Source: an uncultured Anaerococcus sp. (GTDB lineage: Bacteria > Bacillota > Clostridia > Tissierellales > Peptoniphilaceae). From it: a stretch of 64,000 nt of DNA. The stretch lies in the NCBI GenBank assembly GCA_900551095.1, contig URUJ01000001.1, forward strand, positions 65,546 through 129,545, in the 5' to 3' direction. Shown here piece by piece: positions 18,621-27,827 of this stretch (its first letter is position 1; each line of letters starts with the position of its first letter). Made by a program: the position numbers and the translations under genes. Under the pieces are notes generated by a model, which was not told the DNA's origin, ran no database searches, and saw only the letters and a program-made list of their open reading frames with translations.

Positions 18621-20357
18621 ATGAAAAAAGCAATAAACATTTCAAACAATAAGGCCGTGATTAACTTTTCAAAGGCCTTTTTTAATGACACAGATGACCT
18701 ACTAAAGAGTAAAGGATTTTTTGAAGTAATTTGCTCTTTCGTGAGATTTCACAAGGAAAATCAAACAAGGATATATACTTACCTAGAAAAATTTTTTAGA
18801 GCAAGCGATATTGAAATCCTTGCTGGTGAAATTAGAGATATTACAAAGATTCTCACTGTGATGAGTCTTGATGAAATCTCAGAAAAAATCAATAAATATC
18901 ACGATTTAAACAAGGAAAGAGATGCCTTGATTAGAATAGTCGAAGATATTTACGACTACTGGAGAAAACTAGAAAGATACTCAATTATTGAGCAATCCGA
19001 CTATGACAAAGGACTAGAAGTAGAAAATTTCCTCACTTCAAATATTAAATTTAAAGATTTAATTTTAGATATTTATAGAAAGGCAGAAGTATCTGTTACA
19101 GGCAAAAGTCCAAGGGTATTTAGACAAGTTCCTGCGGGCGCTAATGCTTCTGTGATTGTAAAAAATTTCGAAATATCTTATCCAGATGAATTACAATATT
19201 TAAATGATATACCTTTTATAACCAAGGTTATGATAGAAACCCCTTACATAACCTACACCAAATCAAATAAAAGAGATGGTTTTTTCAAAGAAGTATACGA
19301 TAACCCAATCCAAAATATAGATATAGACACAGACGAATTTCTATGCTATCCTGCCAAGGTAGGGGATAACCTTATTTATATTTATTTCCACCAAAACCTA
19401 ATAACCCATGGCATTTCTGCATCAAACCTATTTGACCTTGCGGATGAAGAAGAGATTTTAACCAAACGACCAGACGCTATTTATTTGTTTGGTGGAGAAA
19501 ATACTAAGGATCAAAATGTCTTCTATGAAAACAAGAACGGTTTATTAATAGGCTACGTAAATTATACAGACCAAAAAGACTATTTTGGATATTTAAAGAA
19601 GATGTGCCTAACACTTTCTAATATCATATCCATGAAAAAATCCTACCTTCCTATCCACGGAGCTGGAGTAAATGTAGTTTTACAAAATGGCAAAACAGCA
19701 AATGTTGTAATCTTAGGTGACTCTGGCGCTGGAAAAAGCGAGTCAATAGAAGCCTTTAGGACTCTTGCCAAAGACTATATCAAGGATATGACAGTAATCT
19801 TTGACGATATGGGCACATTTAGGATAAAAGACGATAAGGTTTTGGCTTACGGTACAGAAATCGGTGCTTTTGTAAGGCTAGACGACCTAGATGCTGGATA
19901 TGCCTTCAAACAAATAGATAGGTCAATTTTCATGAACCCTGACAAGGTTAATGCTAGGTTGATCATGCCAGTAGCTGATTTTAGCCAGATTATGGCAGGA
20001 TACGAGGTTGACTTCTTCCTCTATGCAAATAACTATGACAAATTAGAAAAGGGCGAAAATTCAATTTCTATCCTTGATTATAAAGAAGAAGCCATCAAAG
20101 TCTTCAAAAGAGGAGCAAGATTTGCCAAGGGCACAACCACAGAAAAAGGTCTCGTAGAATCATATTTTGCAAATCCTTTCGGTCCTTACCAAAAACAAGA
20201 AACTTGTGATAAGCTAATAGAAACCTATTTTGCAAAACTTTATGAAAACAAGAAAAAAGTAGGTCAAATAAAGACTCAACTCGGTGTTTCTGGTATGGAA
20301 ACAGATGGACCACTAAAATCAGCCAAAGAGCTTTTTGAGATTATAAAAGCCTTATAA
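18621..20357 (+). CDS. PEP carboxykinase/HPr kinase-like P-loop protein
   Basis: 578 aa. The central P-loop ILGDSGAGKSESIEAF (about residues 371-386) and the later VIFDDMGTF resemble the nucleotide site shared by ATP-dependent PEP carboxykinases and HPr kinases. The N-terminal 150 residues are helical and unlike classic PckA. Similar proteins are often annotated as phosphoenolpyruvate carboxykinase (ATP), but an atypical kinase is equally possible. It has its own ribosome site 48 bases after azlD and is followed by a strong terminator. Confidence 0.55.
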   Translation: MKKAINISNNKAVINFSKAFFNDTDDLLKSKGFFEVICSFVRFHKENQTRIYTYLEKFFRASDIEILAGEIRDITKILTVMSLDEISEKINKYHDLNKERDALIRIVEDIYDYWRKLERYSIIEQSDYDKGLEVENFLTSNIKFKDLILDIYRKAEVSVTGKSPRVFRQVPAGANASVIVKNFEISYPDELQYLNDIPFITKVMIETPYITYTKSNKRDGFFKEVYDNPIQNIDIDTDEFLCYPAKVGDNLIYIYFHQNLITHGISASNLFDLADEEEILTKRPDAIYLFGGENTKDQNVFYENKNGLLIGYVNYTDQKDYFGYLKKMCLTLSNIISMKKSYLPIHGAGVNVVLQNGKTANVVILGDSGAGKSESIEAFRTLAKDYIKDMTVIFDDMGTFRIKDDKVLAYGTEIGAFVRLDDLDAGYAFKQIDRSIFMNPDKVNARLIMPVADFSQIMAGYEVDFFLYANNYDKLEKGENSISILDYKEEAIKVFKRGARFAKGTTTEKGLVESYFANPFGPYQKQETCDKLIETYFAKLYENKKKVGQIKTQLGVSGMETDGPLKSAKELFEIIKAL

Positions 20358-20369
20358 ATTTAAAGATAA

Positions 20370-20412
20370 AAAAAGAGTTGAACTCTCCTCTAAGCTAAGT
20401 TCAACTCTTTTT
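20370..20412. terminator. Bidirectional terminator
   Basis: Arms AAAAAGAGTTGAACT (20370-20384) and AGTTCAACTCTTTTT (20398-20412) form a perfect 15-bp stem flanked by A and T runs. It serves the plus-strand gene ending at 20357 and probably also the minus-strand ogg-type operon. Confidence 0.9.
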
Positions 20413-20556
20413 TTCTTTATTTTTAAATATCTCAAGACCTATTCCTAGGAAAGCATCATCTAAATATAAATAATTATTATTTATTAAGTACAGAATTATT
20501 CCTAGTCCAAATATAAATATTTGTGCCTGATTGAATTTATTTTCTTTCATAAGCAT
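20401..20556 (-). CDS. Possible small membrane protein (51 aa)
   Basis: Four bases after the glycosylase stop, a short frame starts at ATG 20556 (or 20550) and encodes one hydrophobic helix (QAQIFIFGLGIILYLI) and a basic tail ending KNKEKKS. AGGA lies within the end of the glycosylase gene. The stop overlaps the terminator stem. Too short to be sure; I do not recognise it. Confidence 0.4.
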   Translation of the reverse strand: MLMKENKFNQAQIFIFGLGIILYLINNNYLYLDDAFLGIGLEIFKNKEKKS

Positions 20557-20560
20557 AAAT

Positions 20561-21463
20561 TCATTTTCCTATAGCATTTTCACGACCATAATAAAATAAG
20601 TACTGCTGGGCATAGCCAGCAAGATCTCCAAAAATTTCCCTGGCATAGTCATCTACTTGTTTTTTAGGAACTTCCTTGCCAATAAATAAAGTTTCCATAA
20701 CTCTTTTTATCCACACATCAACAGGGAAAGTTTCCCTCCTATGGTAGGCAAAAAGCATTATACAATCTGCAACTTTTGGTCCAATCCCAGGAAGTTCTTT
20801 TAGTTTATTGTGGAGTTCTTTGTCTGTGAGATTAATCTCTCTTTCAAAGTTTAAAAATCCATCTACAAAAGCTTTTGCTGTTTCAACTATTCTTACATCA
20901 CGAAAACCAACTCTTGCGTATTCTCTAAGATCAAGGGGATCGGCCTTTGCAAGAACTTCTGGTCTTGGGAAAGAATAATACTTTTCCCCCATATATTCTC
21001 CAAGGAAATTTCCATATCTTTCTGAAATTATCCTTACAGCTTTTTTTATCCTAGGAATTTGGTTGTTGGCGGAAATTATAAAGGATATTGTAGTTTCAAA
21101 TAGCTCTTGGTTTAAAATCCTTATTCCATAACCATAATCACTAGCTTTTTTTAAAATTTCTGACTTGGATAATTCATTTTTTATAGATTCATAATCCGTA
21201 CCTAGATCAAAATAATCATAAAAAATCTCATAAAAGTCATCAAGACTCACATTACGAACTAAGGTATAACCATCACATTCAAGTAAATTTATTATTTTAT
21301 CCAAAAATACTGCTGTATATGATCCATCATCATTTTTTCTAAAATTAAAACATTGACCACATTCGAAAATATGGTCAACCTTGAAAGAATCCTCCCTGAG
21401 GATAAGGCCCTCAGAGGATTCTTCTATATTTAATTTCCTCTTATTTGTTGTTTGATATCTCAT
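20561..21463 (-). CDS. ogg: 8-oxoguanine DNA glycosylase/AP lyase (Ogg1-like)
   Basis: 300 aa. It removes oxidised guanine from DNA. The N-terminal OGG domain contains FECGQCFNF. The helix-hairpin-helix ELPGIGPKVADCIMLFA carries the catalytic Lys (GIGPK), and the following FPVDVWIKRV holds the conserved Asp. Its start overlaps the sortase stop by one base, so it is cotranscribed with it. Confidence 0.92.
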   Translation of the reverse strand: MRYQTTNKRKLNIEESSEGLILREDSFKVDHIFECGQCFNFRKNDDGSYTAVFLDKIINLLECDGYTLVRNVSLDDFYEIFYDYFDLGTDYESIKNELSKSEILKKASDYGYGIRILNQELFETTISFIISANNQIPRIKKAVRIISERYGNFLGEYMGEKYYSFPRPEVLAKADPLDLREYARVGFRDVRIVETAKAFVDGFLNFEREINLTDKELHNKLKELPGIGPKVADCIMLFAYHRRETFPVDVWIKRVMETLFIGKEVPKKQVDDYAREIFGDLAGYAQQYLFYYGRENAIGK

Positions 21464-22245
21464 TACCTAATCCTAACTGCGTGAATTGCTAGCCTTTGAT
21501 CATCATAATCGTATTGGCAAGTTGATAGAGTAATGATAGTATCCTTCTCAGTAAAAGGTCTGGTATCTAGGTCAACTTCAGAATTTGACCTTAATTTATT
21601 ATAATAAGGAACCTTATCACCCTCATAGGTGAAGTCTAAAGTTCTATAATCATAGTCTGATGGAATTCCGTAGGCGGAGAAAATTTCATATTCTCTCAAA
21701 CCTTCATCTGTAGTTAAATAGACAGTCCTATTTTTTTCTGCGAATTCTTGTTTTCTATATTGGTCAAGTGGTGTGAACATTGAGTCAATCTCTAGATGGT
21801 GACCATATATTACAGAGTTATCATCGCTCATATCTGGTGAATTATAAACATCCATAAAGATTGATCCTGCTATATCATATTCCTTGTTAAGTCCTTTTCT
21901 TAAATAAAACTCATTATCAGGACCTTGGAGAATAGGATATTTTATTCCAGTTCCAGGAATTTCTATTACTGCGACAACGTCAGGATTTTGTTCTTTTAAT
22001 TTACCCAAAAGACTTAAGTGAACTTTTTCAAGCCTATCTAGTGGATTTTTTTCTTCTTCTGTAGATATCTCACCACTGTTATCCTTATCTACATCCGCTT
22101 CCGCTTCCTTGGATAAATCTTCGATATATCTATTATTTTTCATATTTGTCCAGTAATCAAGGCCTCTCTTACCTAAAATAGCAATACAAGCTAAAATAAT
22201 CAAAATTAGGACAAATCTAATAAAAGTAATTATTTTTGATTTCAT
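21463..22245 (-). CDS. Class B-like sortase
   Basis: 260 aa from ATG 22245, which is preceded by AAAGGTGG; the frame extends 15 codons upstream without support. An N-terminal membrane anchor (about residues 8-28) is followed by an acidic linker and the sortase domain. The catalytic His is in YGHHLE, the Cys in TLSTCQYDYD and the Arg in QRLAIHA. The pattern fits class B sortases that attach proteins to the wall outside the cell. No dedicated substrate gene is adjacent; the surface protein at the right edge of the window is a possible but unproven client. Confidence 0.88.
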   Translation of the reverse strand: MKSKIITFIRFVLILIILACIAILGKRGLDYWTNMKNNRYIEDLSKEAEADVDKDNSGEISTEEEKNPLDRLEKVHLSLLGKLKEQNPDVVAVIEIPGTGIKYPILQGPDNEFYLRKGLNKEYDIAGSIFMDVYNSPDMSDDNSVIYGHHLEIDSMFTPLDQYRKQEFAEKNRTVYLTTDEGLREYEIFSAYGIPSDYDYRTLDFTYEGDKVPYYNKLRSNSEVDLDTRPFTEKDTIITLSTCQYDYDDQRLAIHAVRIR

Positions 22246-22334
22246 TTTACCACCTTTAAAAAGTATCTTTTCATTAGTATAATATACCATAACAGAGAGT
22301 AAATAAAAAGTATTTTATAAAAAAAGGAGAAACT

Positions 22335-22571
22335 ATGAAAGATTACAAGTTATATGTTGGAACAGTATGTAGATTTTGTAAAAAAGTAGAAAATTTCATG
22401 GAAGAAAACAATATAGATATTCCCTTAGTAAATATAAATGAAGACAGACAGGCTATGCTAGAATTAATGGAAAAAGGCGGCAAAAGACAAGTTCCTTGCC
22501 TCTACCACGACGGTGAATATTTATATGAATCTGATGATATAATCGCATTTCTTAAAGAAAATTACAAATAA
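22335..22571 (+). CDS. Glutaredoxin-like protein
   Basis: 78 aa with the thioredoxin-fold redox motif CRFC near the N-terminus (residues 13-16) and the cis-Pro region RQVPCLYHDG, followed by LYESDDIIAFL. It reduces disulfides or carries glutathione-like thiols in the cytoplasm. It has a good ribosome site and lies just upstream of the HAD gene. Confidence 0.88.
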   Translation: MKDYKLYVGTVCRFCKKVENFMEENNIDIPLVNINEDRQAMLELMEKGGKRQVPCLYHDGEYLYESDDIIAFLKENYK

Positions 22572-22579
22572 GGATTAAT

Positions 22580-23386
22580 ATGATAAAATTAATTGCATCT
22601 GATATAGATGAAACATTAATAGCAAAAGATCAGACAGTCCCAAAAAGAAATCAAGAAGCCATCAAAAAAGCTATAGACAAGGGGATCATAGTAATGCTGG
22701 CAACAGGCAGAGGTCCCTATGAAGTTTTTGATATACCAGAAAAAGCTGGAGTTATTGCTGATGACAGGTATTTAATCTGTTGTAATGGCGCTGTAATAAT
22801 GAATGTAAAAAGTAAGGAAATAGTAGACGTAGTAGATTTAGATTTTTCTTATGCGAAAGCCATTTTTAACTATGCCTACAAAAATAAACTCACCTTTTAC
22901 CTCTACACCATAGATAAAAAATACGGTATAAACTTATCTGACAATACTATAATTGCAGAAAAGCACATAAATATCCTAGAAACAGATAATATTGACTTCT
23001 TGAAAGATGAAACTATTCTAAAAGTAATTATAAAAAATAAAGATATGAACAAGCTTCAAGCCCAAGAAGTGGATATAGCAAAAATAACAAATTATGCACT
23101 AGAAATCTCATATTCATCAAATATGTACATGGAAATAAATGCCAAAGGCGTAAATAAAGCCGTAGCTTTAAAGAAAGTTTGCGACCACTACGGTATAGAA
23201 ATGAAAGATGTACTAGCAATAGGAGATAACTACAACGACGTAGCCATGCTAGAAGCCGCAGGCACATCTGTCGCTGTAAAAAACGCAAGACTTCAAGTAA
23301 AAGAAAGCGCCGACTACGTAGCTAGCCACGATAACAACAAGGGTGCCGTAGGAGAAGCAATCGAAAAATTTGTATTAAACTTATAA
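22580..23386 (+). CDS. Cof-type HAD family phosphatase
   Basis: 268 aa, class IIB HAD hydrolase. Motif I is ASDIDETLIA, motif II is LATGRG, the conserved Lys precedes VCDHYGI, and motif III/IV is AIGDNYNDVAMLEAAG. Such enzymes dephosphorylate sugar phosphates or flavin-type compounds; the substrate cannot be told. It forms a short operon with the glutaredoxin. Confidence 0.92.
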   Translation: MIKLIASDIDETLIAKDQTVPKRNQEAIKKAIDKGIIVMLATGRGPYEVFDIPEKAGVIADDRYLICCNGAVIMNVKSKEIVDVVDLDFSYAKAIFNYAYKNKLTFYLYTIDKKYGINLSDNTIIAEKHINILETDNIDFLKDETILKVIIKNKDMNKLQAQEVDIAKITNYALEISYSSNMYMEINAKGVNKAVALKKVCDHYGIEMKDVLAIGDNYNDVAMLEAAGTSVAVKNARLQVKESADYVASHDNNKGAVGEAIEKFVLNL

Positions 23387-23389
23387 GAA

Positions 23390-23424
23390 AAAGACTAAGC
23401 GGAAAATCTCCAAGCTTAGTCTTT
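23390..23424. terminator. Bidirectional terminator
   Basis: Arms AAAGACTAAGC (23390-23400) and GCTTAGTCTTT (23414-23424) flank a 13-nt loop, between convergent genes. Confidence 0.8.
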
Positions 23425-23432
23425 TATAATTC

Positions 23433-23687
23433 TTAATAATATTCTCTATTTCTTAAATATCTATAAGCTAAAAATCCCAATCCTCCAACTACAATCAGAG
23501 GTAATAGTTTAGTTAACAAGCCAAATATAATTACAATTGGTAGGAAAACAACTAACCCAACCAATAAAATTGGCAAGCTAACAAGGCCTAGGGTAATGCC
23601 TAATATACCTAAGATTAACTTAAAAACAAAAAATATGAGTGGCAGACCAATAAATAGTGCTCCTACAATTAAAAGTAAATTTAACAT
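23433..23687 (-). CDS. Small hydrophobic membrane protein
   Basis: 84 aa, nearly all hydrophobic, with three to four membrane segments and a basic C-terminus (YRYLRNREYY). It has a ribosome site (AAAGGAG). The family is not recognised, and the function is unknown. Confidence 0.6.
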   Translation of the reverse strand: MLNLLLIVGALFIGLPLIFFVFKLILGILGITLGLVSLPILLVGLVVFLPIVIIFGLLTKLLPLIVVGGLGFLAYRYLRNREYY

Positions 23688-23792
23688 ATCTAACTCCTTT
23701 TAACAGTATTATACATATATTAAAACCAAATGTCAAATATTTTAATATTTCGCTTATTTTTATTGATTCTCCTGTTATTATATTTTTATAAA

Positions 23793-23816
23793 TAAAAAAA
23801 GGGAGGCAAGCTCCCT
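23793..23816 (-). terminator. Terminator after ferritin
   Basis: On the minus strand AGGGAG-CTTGC-CTCCCT (23800-23816) is followed by a run of T residues. Confidence 0.8.
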
Positions 23817-23832
23817 AATAATTTTTATAAAC

Positions 23833-24309
23833 TTATCTAGCACCAAGTTGGCCATCAAGGATGTAAATACCACCCCAGTTGCCATTGATTCTTTCTAGTC
23901 TTGTGATAATCTTAGCTACTGAATCTTCTTCTTCTACTTGTTCATCTATAAAGCCTTTGATAAATGAAAATACTCTTAAATCTTCGTCTTTAGAAATTTC
24001 AGCAATTTCTGTAATTCTTCTGGTAACTTCTTTTTCATGATCTAGGGCTACCTTAAATACATCTACTAGGCTTTCATAGTCATATTTTGGTTCAGCAATT
24101 GCCTTATATCTTACATCGTATCCTACTTCTTGTAGAAAATGTTTCATAGCTTCACCATGTCCGATTTCTTCACGAACTTGGCTATCAAACCAATGGGTAA
24201 ATCCATCAAGCTCAAGTCTATCTGTATAAGCAGCCATTGCTTTATATACATATGCTGATTCATATTCAAAGTTCATTTGGTCATTTAATAAATCTAATAC
24301 TTTACTCAT
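23833..24309 (-). CDS. ftnA: Ferritin (iron storage)
   Basis: 158 aa four-helix ferritin. The ferroxidase ligands are seen in FEYESAYVY, REEIGHGEAM (ExxH) and the later Glu-rich helix DEQVEEEDSV. It stores iron and limits oxidative damage in the cytoplasm. A strong AAAGGAG precedes it, and it overlaps the upstream small gene by 8 bases. Confidence 0.95.
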   Translation of the reverse strand: MSKVLDLLNDQMNFEYESAYVYKAMAAYTDRLELDGFTHWFDSQVREEIGHGEAMKHFLQEVGYDVRYKAIAEPKYDYESLVDVFKVALDHEKEVTRRITEIAEISKDEDLRVFSFIKGFIDEQVEEEDSVAKIITRLERINGNWGGIYILDGQLGAR

Positions 24310-24607
24310 TTATTTCTCCTTTTTCTAGCATCTCACTATAAGGGATATATAAACCATATATATCCAAGTTTCTAGCTAAAATCTCCTTTATTACTTGTGT
24401 TGTATTCTCGGAGCTTATTTTGACTGTGAAACTCTTATCCTTAAGTAAAAATTCATCCTCAATTATTATACCCTTATCTTTGAGTGCACAAAAAATCTCC
24501 ATCGCAACCTTCTTAGTTAACTTATCATCTAACTGGAAGGTAAATGGAAAAACTTTTACAGATTCTTTTAGAGGATTTATTTTTTTTATTAAAAGTAAGT
24601 CTTTCAT
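24302..24607 (-). CDS. Conserved-looking hypothetical protein upstream of ferritin
   Basis: About 101 aa, soluble and mixed alpha/beta, no recognised domain. ATG 24607 is preferred because GGAG lies six bases upstream; ATG 24613 would sit directly on it. The overlap with ferritin suggests coupled expression and possibly a role in iron handling, which is inference from position only. Confidence 0.6.
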   Translation of the reverse strand: MKDLLLIKKINPLKESVKVFPFTFQLDDKLTKKVAMEIFCALKDKGIIIEDEFLLKDKSFTVKISSENTTQVIKEILARNLDIYGLYIPYSEMLEKGEINE

Positions 24608-24648
24608 AGCCATCTCCTATTTATTAAGATACCCAAATTTAAAAAAAC

Positions 24649-25272
24649 TTAACAATTTTTTTCTTCCGCTTCTTTTTTTGAAAAAATACACCCACAATAT
24701 TCTTGTCTGTAAATCCCATATTTTTTAGAAAGTTCAATTGATTTCTTGTAACCATCTCTTTTTTTAAAATCTGCATAGAGATATTTAACGCCAAATTCTT
24801 TTTCTAGTTCTTCTCCAATTTCGTTTAGCCATTCACTATTTTTATAAGGAGAAATAGAAAGACTTGTAGTAAAATATTCGTAATTTTCATCTCTTGCAAG
24901 ACGTGCCGTTTCCTCAAGTCTTAGCTTATAACAATCATGGCAAGCCCTACCAAATTCCTTATCATCTTTTCTCTTTAGGGCAACTTTTTCAAAATCTTTA
25001 ATATCGTTAGGTGGGATTATAACTTTCCCAGCAAAATCTGATTTTTCTGATACAATCTTTAGGTTTTCTGCTCTTTTATCAAGTTCTTCTCTTGGATAAA
25101 TCATTGGATTATAAAAATATAAATCCATATCAAAATAGTCTCTTAATCTCTCTATAACCTGAGTTGAACAAGGTCCGCAGCAAACTTGGAGCAAGAGCCT
25201 AGGCTTTTTTCCTTCATGACTTATTTTTTCTATGGTATCTTCCATAACTTTGTTGTAATTAATCTTATTCAT
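24649..25272 (-). CDS. queH: Epoxyqueuosine reductase QueH
   Basis: 207 aa. It reduces epoxyqueuosine to queuosine in tRNA and replaces QueG in many anaerobes. The diagnostic cysteines are present: VCCGPCST near residue 31, the middle CHDCYKLRLEETA, and the C-terminal YCGCIFS. FYNPMIYP is also family-typical. Confidence 0.93.
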   Translation of the reverse strand: MNKINYNKVMEDTIEKISHEGKKPRLLLQVCCGPCSTQVIERLRDYFDMDLYFYNPMIYPREELDKRAENLKIVSEKSDFAGKVIIPPNDIKDFEKVALKRKDDKEFGRACHDCYKLRLEETARLARDENYEYFTTSLSISPYKNSEWLNEIGEELEKEFGVKYLYADFKKRDGYKKSIELSKKYGIYRQEYCGCIFSKKEAEEKNC

Positions 25273-25292
25273 AATCTGCCTTTAAATGTAAA

Positions 25293-25323
25293 AAACTGCA
25301 AGAATAGCACATTCCTGCAGTTT
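25293..25323 (-). terminator. Terminator of the rplM-rpsI operon
   Basis: Arms 25293-25305 and 25311-25323 (AAACTGCA core) form a 13-bp stem with one mismatch. On the minus strand it runs into TTTTTTAC. Confidence 0.8.
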
Positions 25324-25339
25324 GTTGAATATCGTATAA

Positions 25340-25732
25340 TTATCTCTTTGAAAATTGTGAAGATTTTCTTGCTTTTTTGAGACCAGCTTTTTTTCTTTCC
25401 TTTTTACGTGAATCACGTGTTAAGTAACCTGCTCTCTTTAGGGCAATTCTATAGTCAGGGTTTGCTATAATCAATGCTCTTGCGATAGCATGTCTAATAG
25501 CTCCTGCTTGACCATTGTATCCACCACCATTAACATTTACTTTAATATCATAGCTTGTTAGATTTTCTGTTAGTGTTAGTGGGCTTCTTGCTACAATTTT
25601 AAGAGTTTCAAAATCAAAATATTGATCTAAATCTTTTCCGTTTACAATTATATTTCCAGATCCTGGTACCATTGTTACTCTTGCAACAGAGGTTTTTCTT
25701 CTACCAGTTGATTGAATAATGTTATCTGCCAT
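25340..25732 (-). CDS. rpsI: 30S ribosomal protein S9
   Basis: 130 aa, full length, starting with the family pattern [13 protein letters not shown] and ending in the basic tail [12 protein letters not shown] that reaches the P-site tRNA. It follows rplM after ten bases. Confidence 0.98.
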   Translation of the reverse strand: MADNIIQSTGRRKTSVARVTMVPGSGNIIVNGKDLDQYFDFETLKIVARSPLTLTENLTSYDIKVNVNGGGYNGQAGAIRHAIARALIIANPDYRIALKRAGYLTRDSRKKERKKAGLKKARKSSQFSKR

Positions 25733-25742
25733 ATTTTACTCC

Positions 25743-26183
25743 TTACTTAAGATCCAAAGCTTCTGGGAATTGTGCTTCGTGACCGTGGTCGCTACCTGCA
25801 TAAACTCTTAGTTTCTTTGCCATTTGACGACCTAGCTTGTTGTGTGGAAGCATTCCTACGATTGCATGTTCTACAATTCTTTCTGGATATTTAGCTTTCA
25901 TATCTTTGAACTTAGTGATTTTTTGACCACCTGTGTATCCAGAATATCTTTTGTATTCTTTTTGATCTTCTTTGTTTCCTGTAAGCACTACTTTGTCAGC
26001 GTTTACTACTATAACATAGTCACCTGTATCAAAGTGTGGAGTAAAGGTTGGTTTGTTCTTTCCTCTTAGTATTGCTGCAACTTGGCTAGCTAGTCTACCT
26101 AGAACCAAGCCTTCTGCATCAACAACATACCATTTTCTTTCGATGTTTGATGGAGTCGCAGTCCATGTCTTTTGATGTTTCAT
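25743..26183 (-). CDS. rplM: 50S ribosomal protein L13
   Basis: 146 aa with typical L13 sequence: [32 protein letters not shown] and [20 protein letters not shown]. First gene of the rplM-rpsI operon, with a strong ribosome site (AGGAGG) and a structured leader. Confidence 0.98.
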   Translation of the reverse strand: MKHQKTWTATPSNIERKWYVVDAEGLVLGRLASQVAAILRGKNKPTFTPHFDTGDYVIVVNADKVVLTGNKEDQKEYKRYSGYTGGQKITKFKDMKAKYPERIVEHAIVGMLPHNKLGRQMAKKLRVYAGSDHGHEAQFPEALDLK

Positions 26184-26320
26184 CTCATCCTCCTATAATT
26201 TATTCGGCTACTATATTTAGACACCGCATTAGTAGCTTGCGGCTGTACTCGTCCTGGCATTTATCTATCGCTTCCAGGATAAGCGATCGTCTCGATTCCT
26301 TATGAAGGTCTGAGTCGACT
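26184..26320 (-). ncRNA. Structured 5' leader of rplM (L13 leader-like)
   Basis: About 135 nt between the rplM promoter and its ribosome site contain several complementary segments on the minus strand, such as CCGCA/TGCGG around AGCTACTAA and CGATCGCTT/AAGCGAT. Position and size fit the autoregulatory L13 leader known from Firmicutes, where L13 is thought to bind its own mRNA. I have not matched it to the family consensus. Confidence 0.5.
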
Positions 26321-26325
26321 GATAT

Positions 26326-26354
26326 ATAATACTTGCTTGTATCCTATTTGTCAA
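26326..26354 (-). promoter_or_regulatory. Promoter of rplM-rpsI
   Basis: On the minus strand TTGACA (26349-26354) and TATTAT (26326-26331) are separated by 17 bp. The -35 box lies within the last codons of trkH. Confidence 0.85.
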
Positions 26355-27825
26355 GGTTTTTCTCTTTTCTTCTTGATAATTTTTTATAACTATAAGGAGA
26401 AAATAATAAGAGCATTGGATATAGTTCTAACCTTCCAAATAACATGGCTAGTGTAAGGGTAAATTTGGATGTTGGTTCCATTGATGCAAAGGAGTTTACT
26501 GGTCCAAAATCAACAAGTCCAGGTCCTACGTTATTAAAGGTTGTGGCAACTGCTGCAAAAGCAGATTCGAAGTTTTCTACATCTCTACTTACAATTACCA
26601 TAAATATTATAAATAACAAAATATATAGAACCAGATACTTATTAACTGCTTCTTCTAGTTCATCATCCATTCTCTTTCCGTCAATTTTTGTTATGGTTAC
26701 TCTTCTTGGATTTATTACCTTTTTTACATGATTTATTGTACTTTTAAAAAGAATCAAAAATCTTGAAACTTTAAATCCTCCCGCAGTTGATCCTGCAGAT
26801 CCACCAATAAACATAAGTAAAATCAATATATTTCGTGAAAACATCGGCCAGGCTCCATAGTCAGCTGATACATATCCGGTCGTTGTCATAATTGATGATA
26901 CAGTAAATAGCGATTGTATACCGGTATAAGCCAAGTTATCATATACATCTCTTATATTATAAAATATCAAACCTGTAGCGATAGCGACTATTCCCAAATA
27001 CCAATACAACTCTTCGGATTTAAATCCTTCCCTAGCAGATCTAATAAGGGCGAAATAATAAAGGTTAAAGTTTACTCCAAATAAAATCATCGCTATGGAT
27101 AGGACTACTTCTATATATCTAGAATCATAATATCCTACAGATAGTCCCTTATTGGCAAAACCACCAGTACCAGCAGCTCCCATAGCAAAAATCATTGAGT
27201 CAAATAAATTCATACCACCAAAGAGCAAAAATATTGTGGTTATAAGGGTCATCACCAAATATATCATATATAAAACCCTTGCTGTTTGGCTTAGCTTAGG
27301 TGTTATTTTACCAAATGATGGCCCAGGCATTTCCGCTTGTAGAAGATTTGATGATTCCTTATTTGATTTTGGAAGGATTGCCAAAGTAAATACCAAGATT
27401 CCCATACCACCAATAAGGTGGGATAGTGACCTCCAAAATATTATCGAATGTGGCAAAAGTTCCACATCGTTAGCTACAGAAGCTCCACAAGTTGTAAAGC
27501 CGCTTGCCATCTCAAAAACAGCATCCAAAACAGTGTGATAGTTTGTTGGTGTTAAATATAAGGGGATAGCTCCAATTACTGAAAATAAAACCCAACAAGC
27601 CGCTGTAGAAAACAAGGCTTCTCTTGTATATATATGACCTTTTTCGTCACCAAATTTAACTAAAAGACTTCCTAGTGCTATGGCTATTAAAATCGGTATC
27701 AAAAAATATAATTTATCATAAACCCCTTCTCTAAAAATTATAGAAACCATTAATGGCACCATCATTAAAAGAGCCAATACTTGAAGAAGTCTACCCAAGA
27801 TGTAATTTATTGTCTTTAGATTCAT
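26344..27825 (-). CDS. trkH: Trk potassium uptake channel subunit TrkH
   Basis: 493-aa membrane protein with the four pore repeats of the Trk/Ktr family, including ASGFTTCGASV, GAAGTGGFANKG, SIMTTTGYVSAD and AATTFNNVGPG, the filter residues for K+. SLSHLIGGMGILVF is also typical. The end of the gene carries the rplM promoter. It lies two bases after trkA and works with it. Confidence 0.95.
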   Translation of the reverse strand: MNLKTINYILGRLLQVLALLMMVPLMVSIIFREGVYDKLYFLIPILIAIALGSLLVKFGDEKGHIYTREALFSTAACWVLFSVIGAIPLYLTPTNYHTVLDAVFEMASGFTTCGASVANDVELLPHSIIFWRSLSHLIGGMGILVFTLAILPKSNKESSNLLQAEMPGPSFGKITPKLSQTARVLYMIYLVMTLITTIFLLFGGMNLFDSMIFAMGAAGTGGFANKGLSVGYYDSRYIEVVLSIAMILFGVNFNLYYFALIRSAREGFKSEELYWYLGIVAIATGLIFYNIRDVYDNLAYTGIQSLFTVSSIMTTTGYVSADYGAWPMFSRNILILLMFIGGSAGSTAGGFKVSRFLILFKSTINHVKKVINPRRVTITKIDGKRMDDELEEAVNKYLVLYILLFIIFMVIVSRDVENFESAFAAVATTFNNVGPGLVDFGPVNSFASMEPTSKFTLTLAMLFGRLELYPMLLLFSPYSYKKLSRRKEKNLDK

Positions 27826-27827
27826 AA

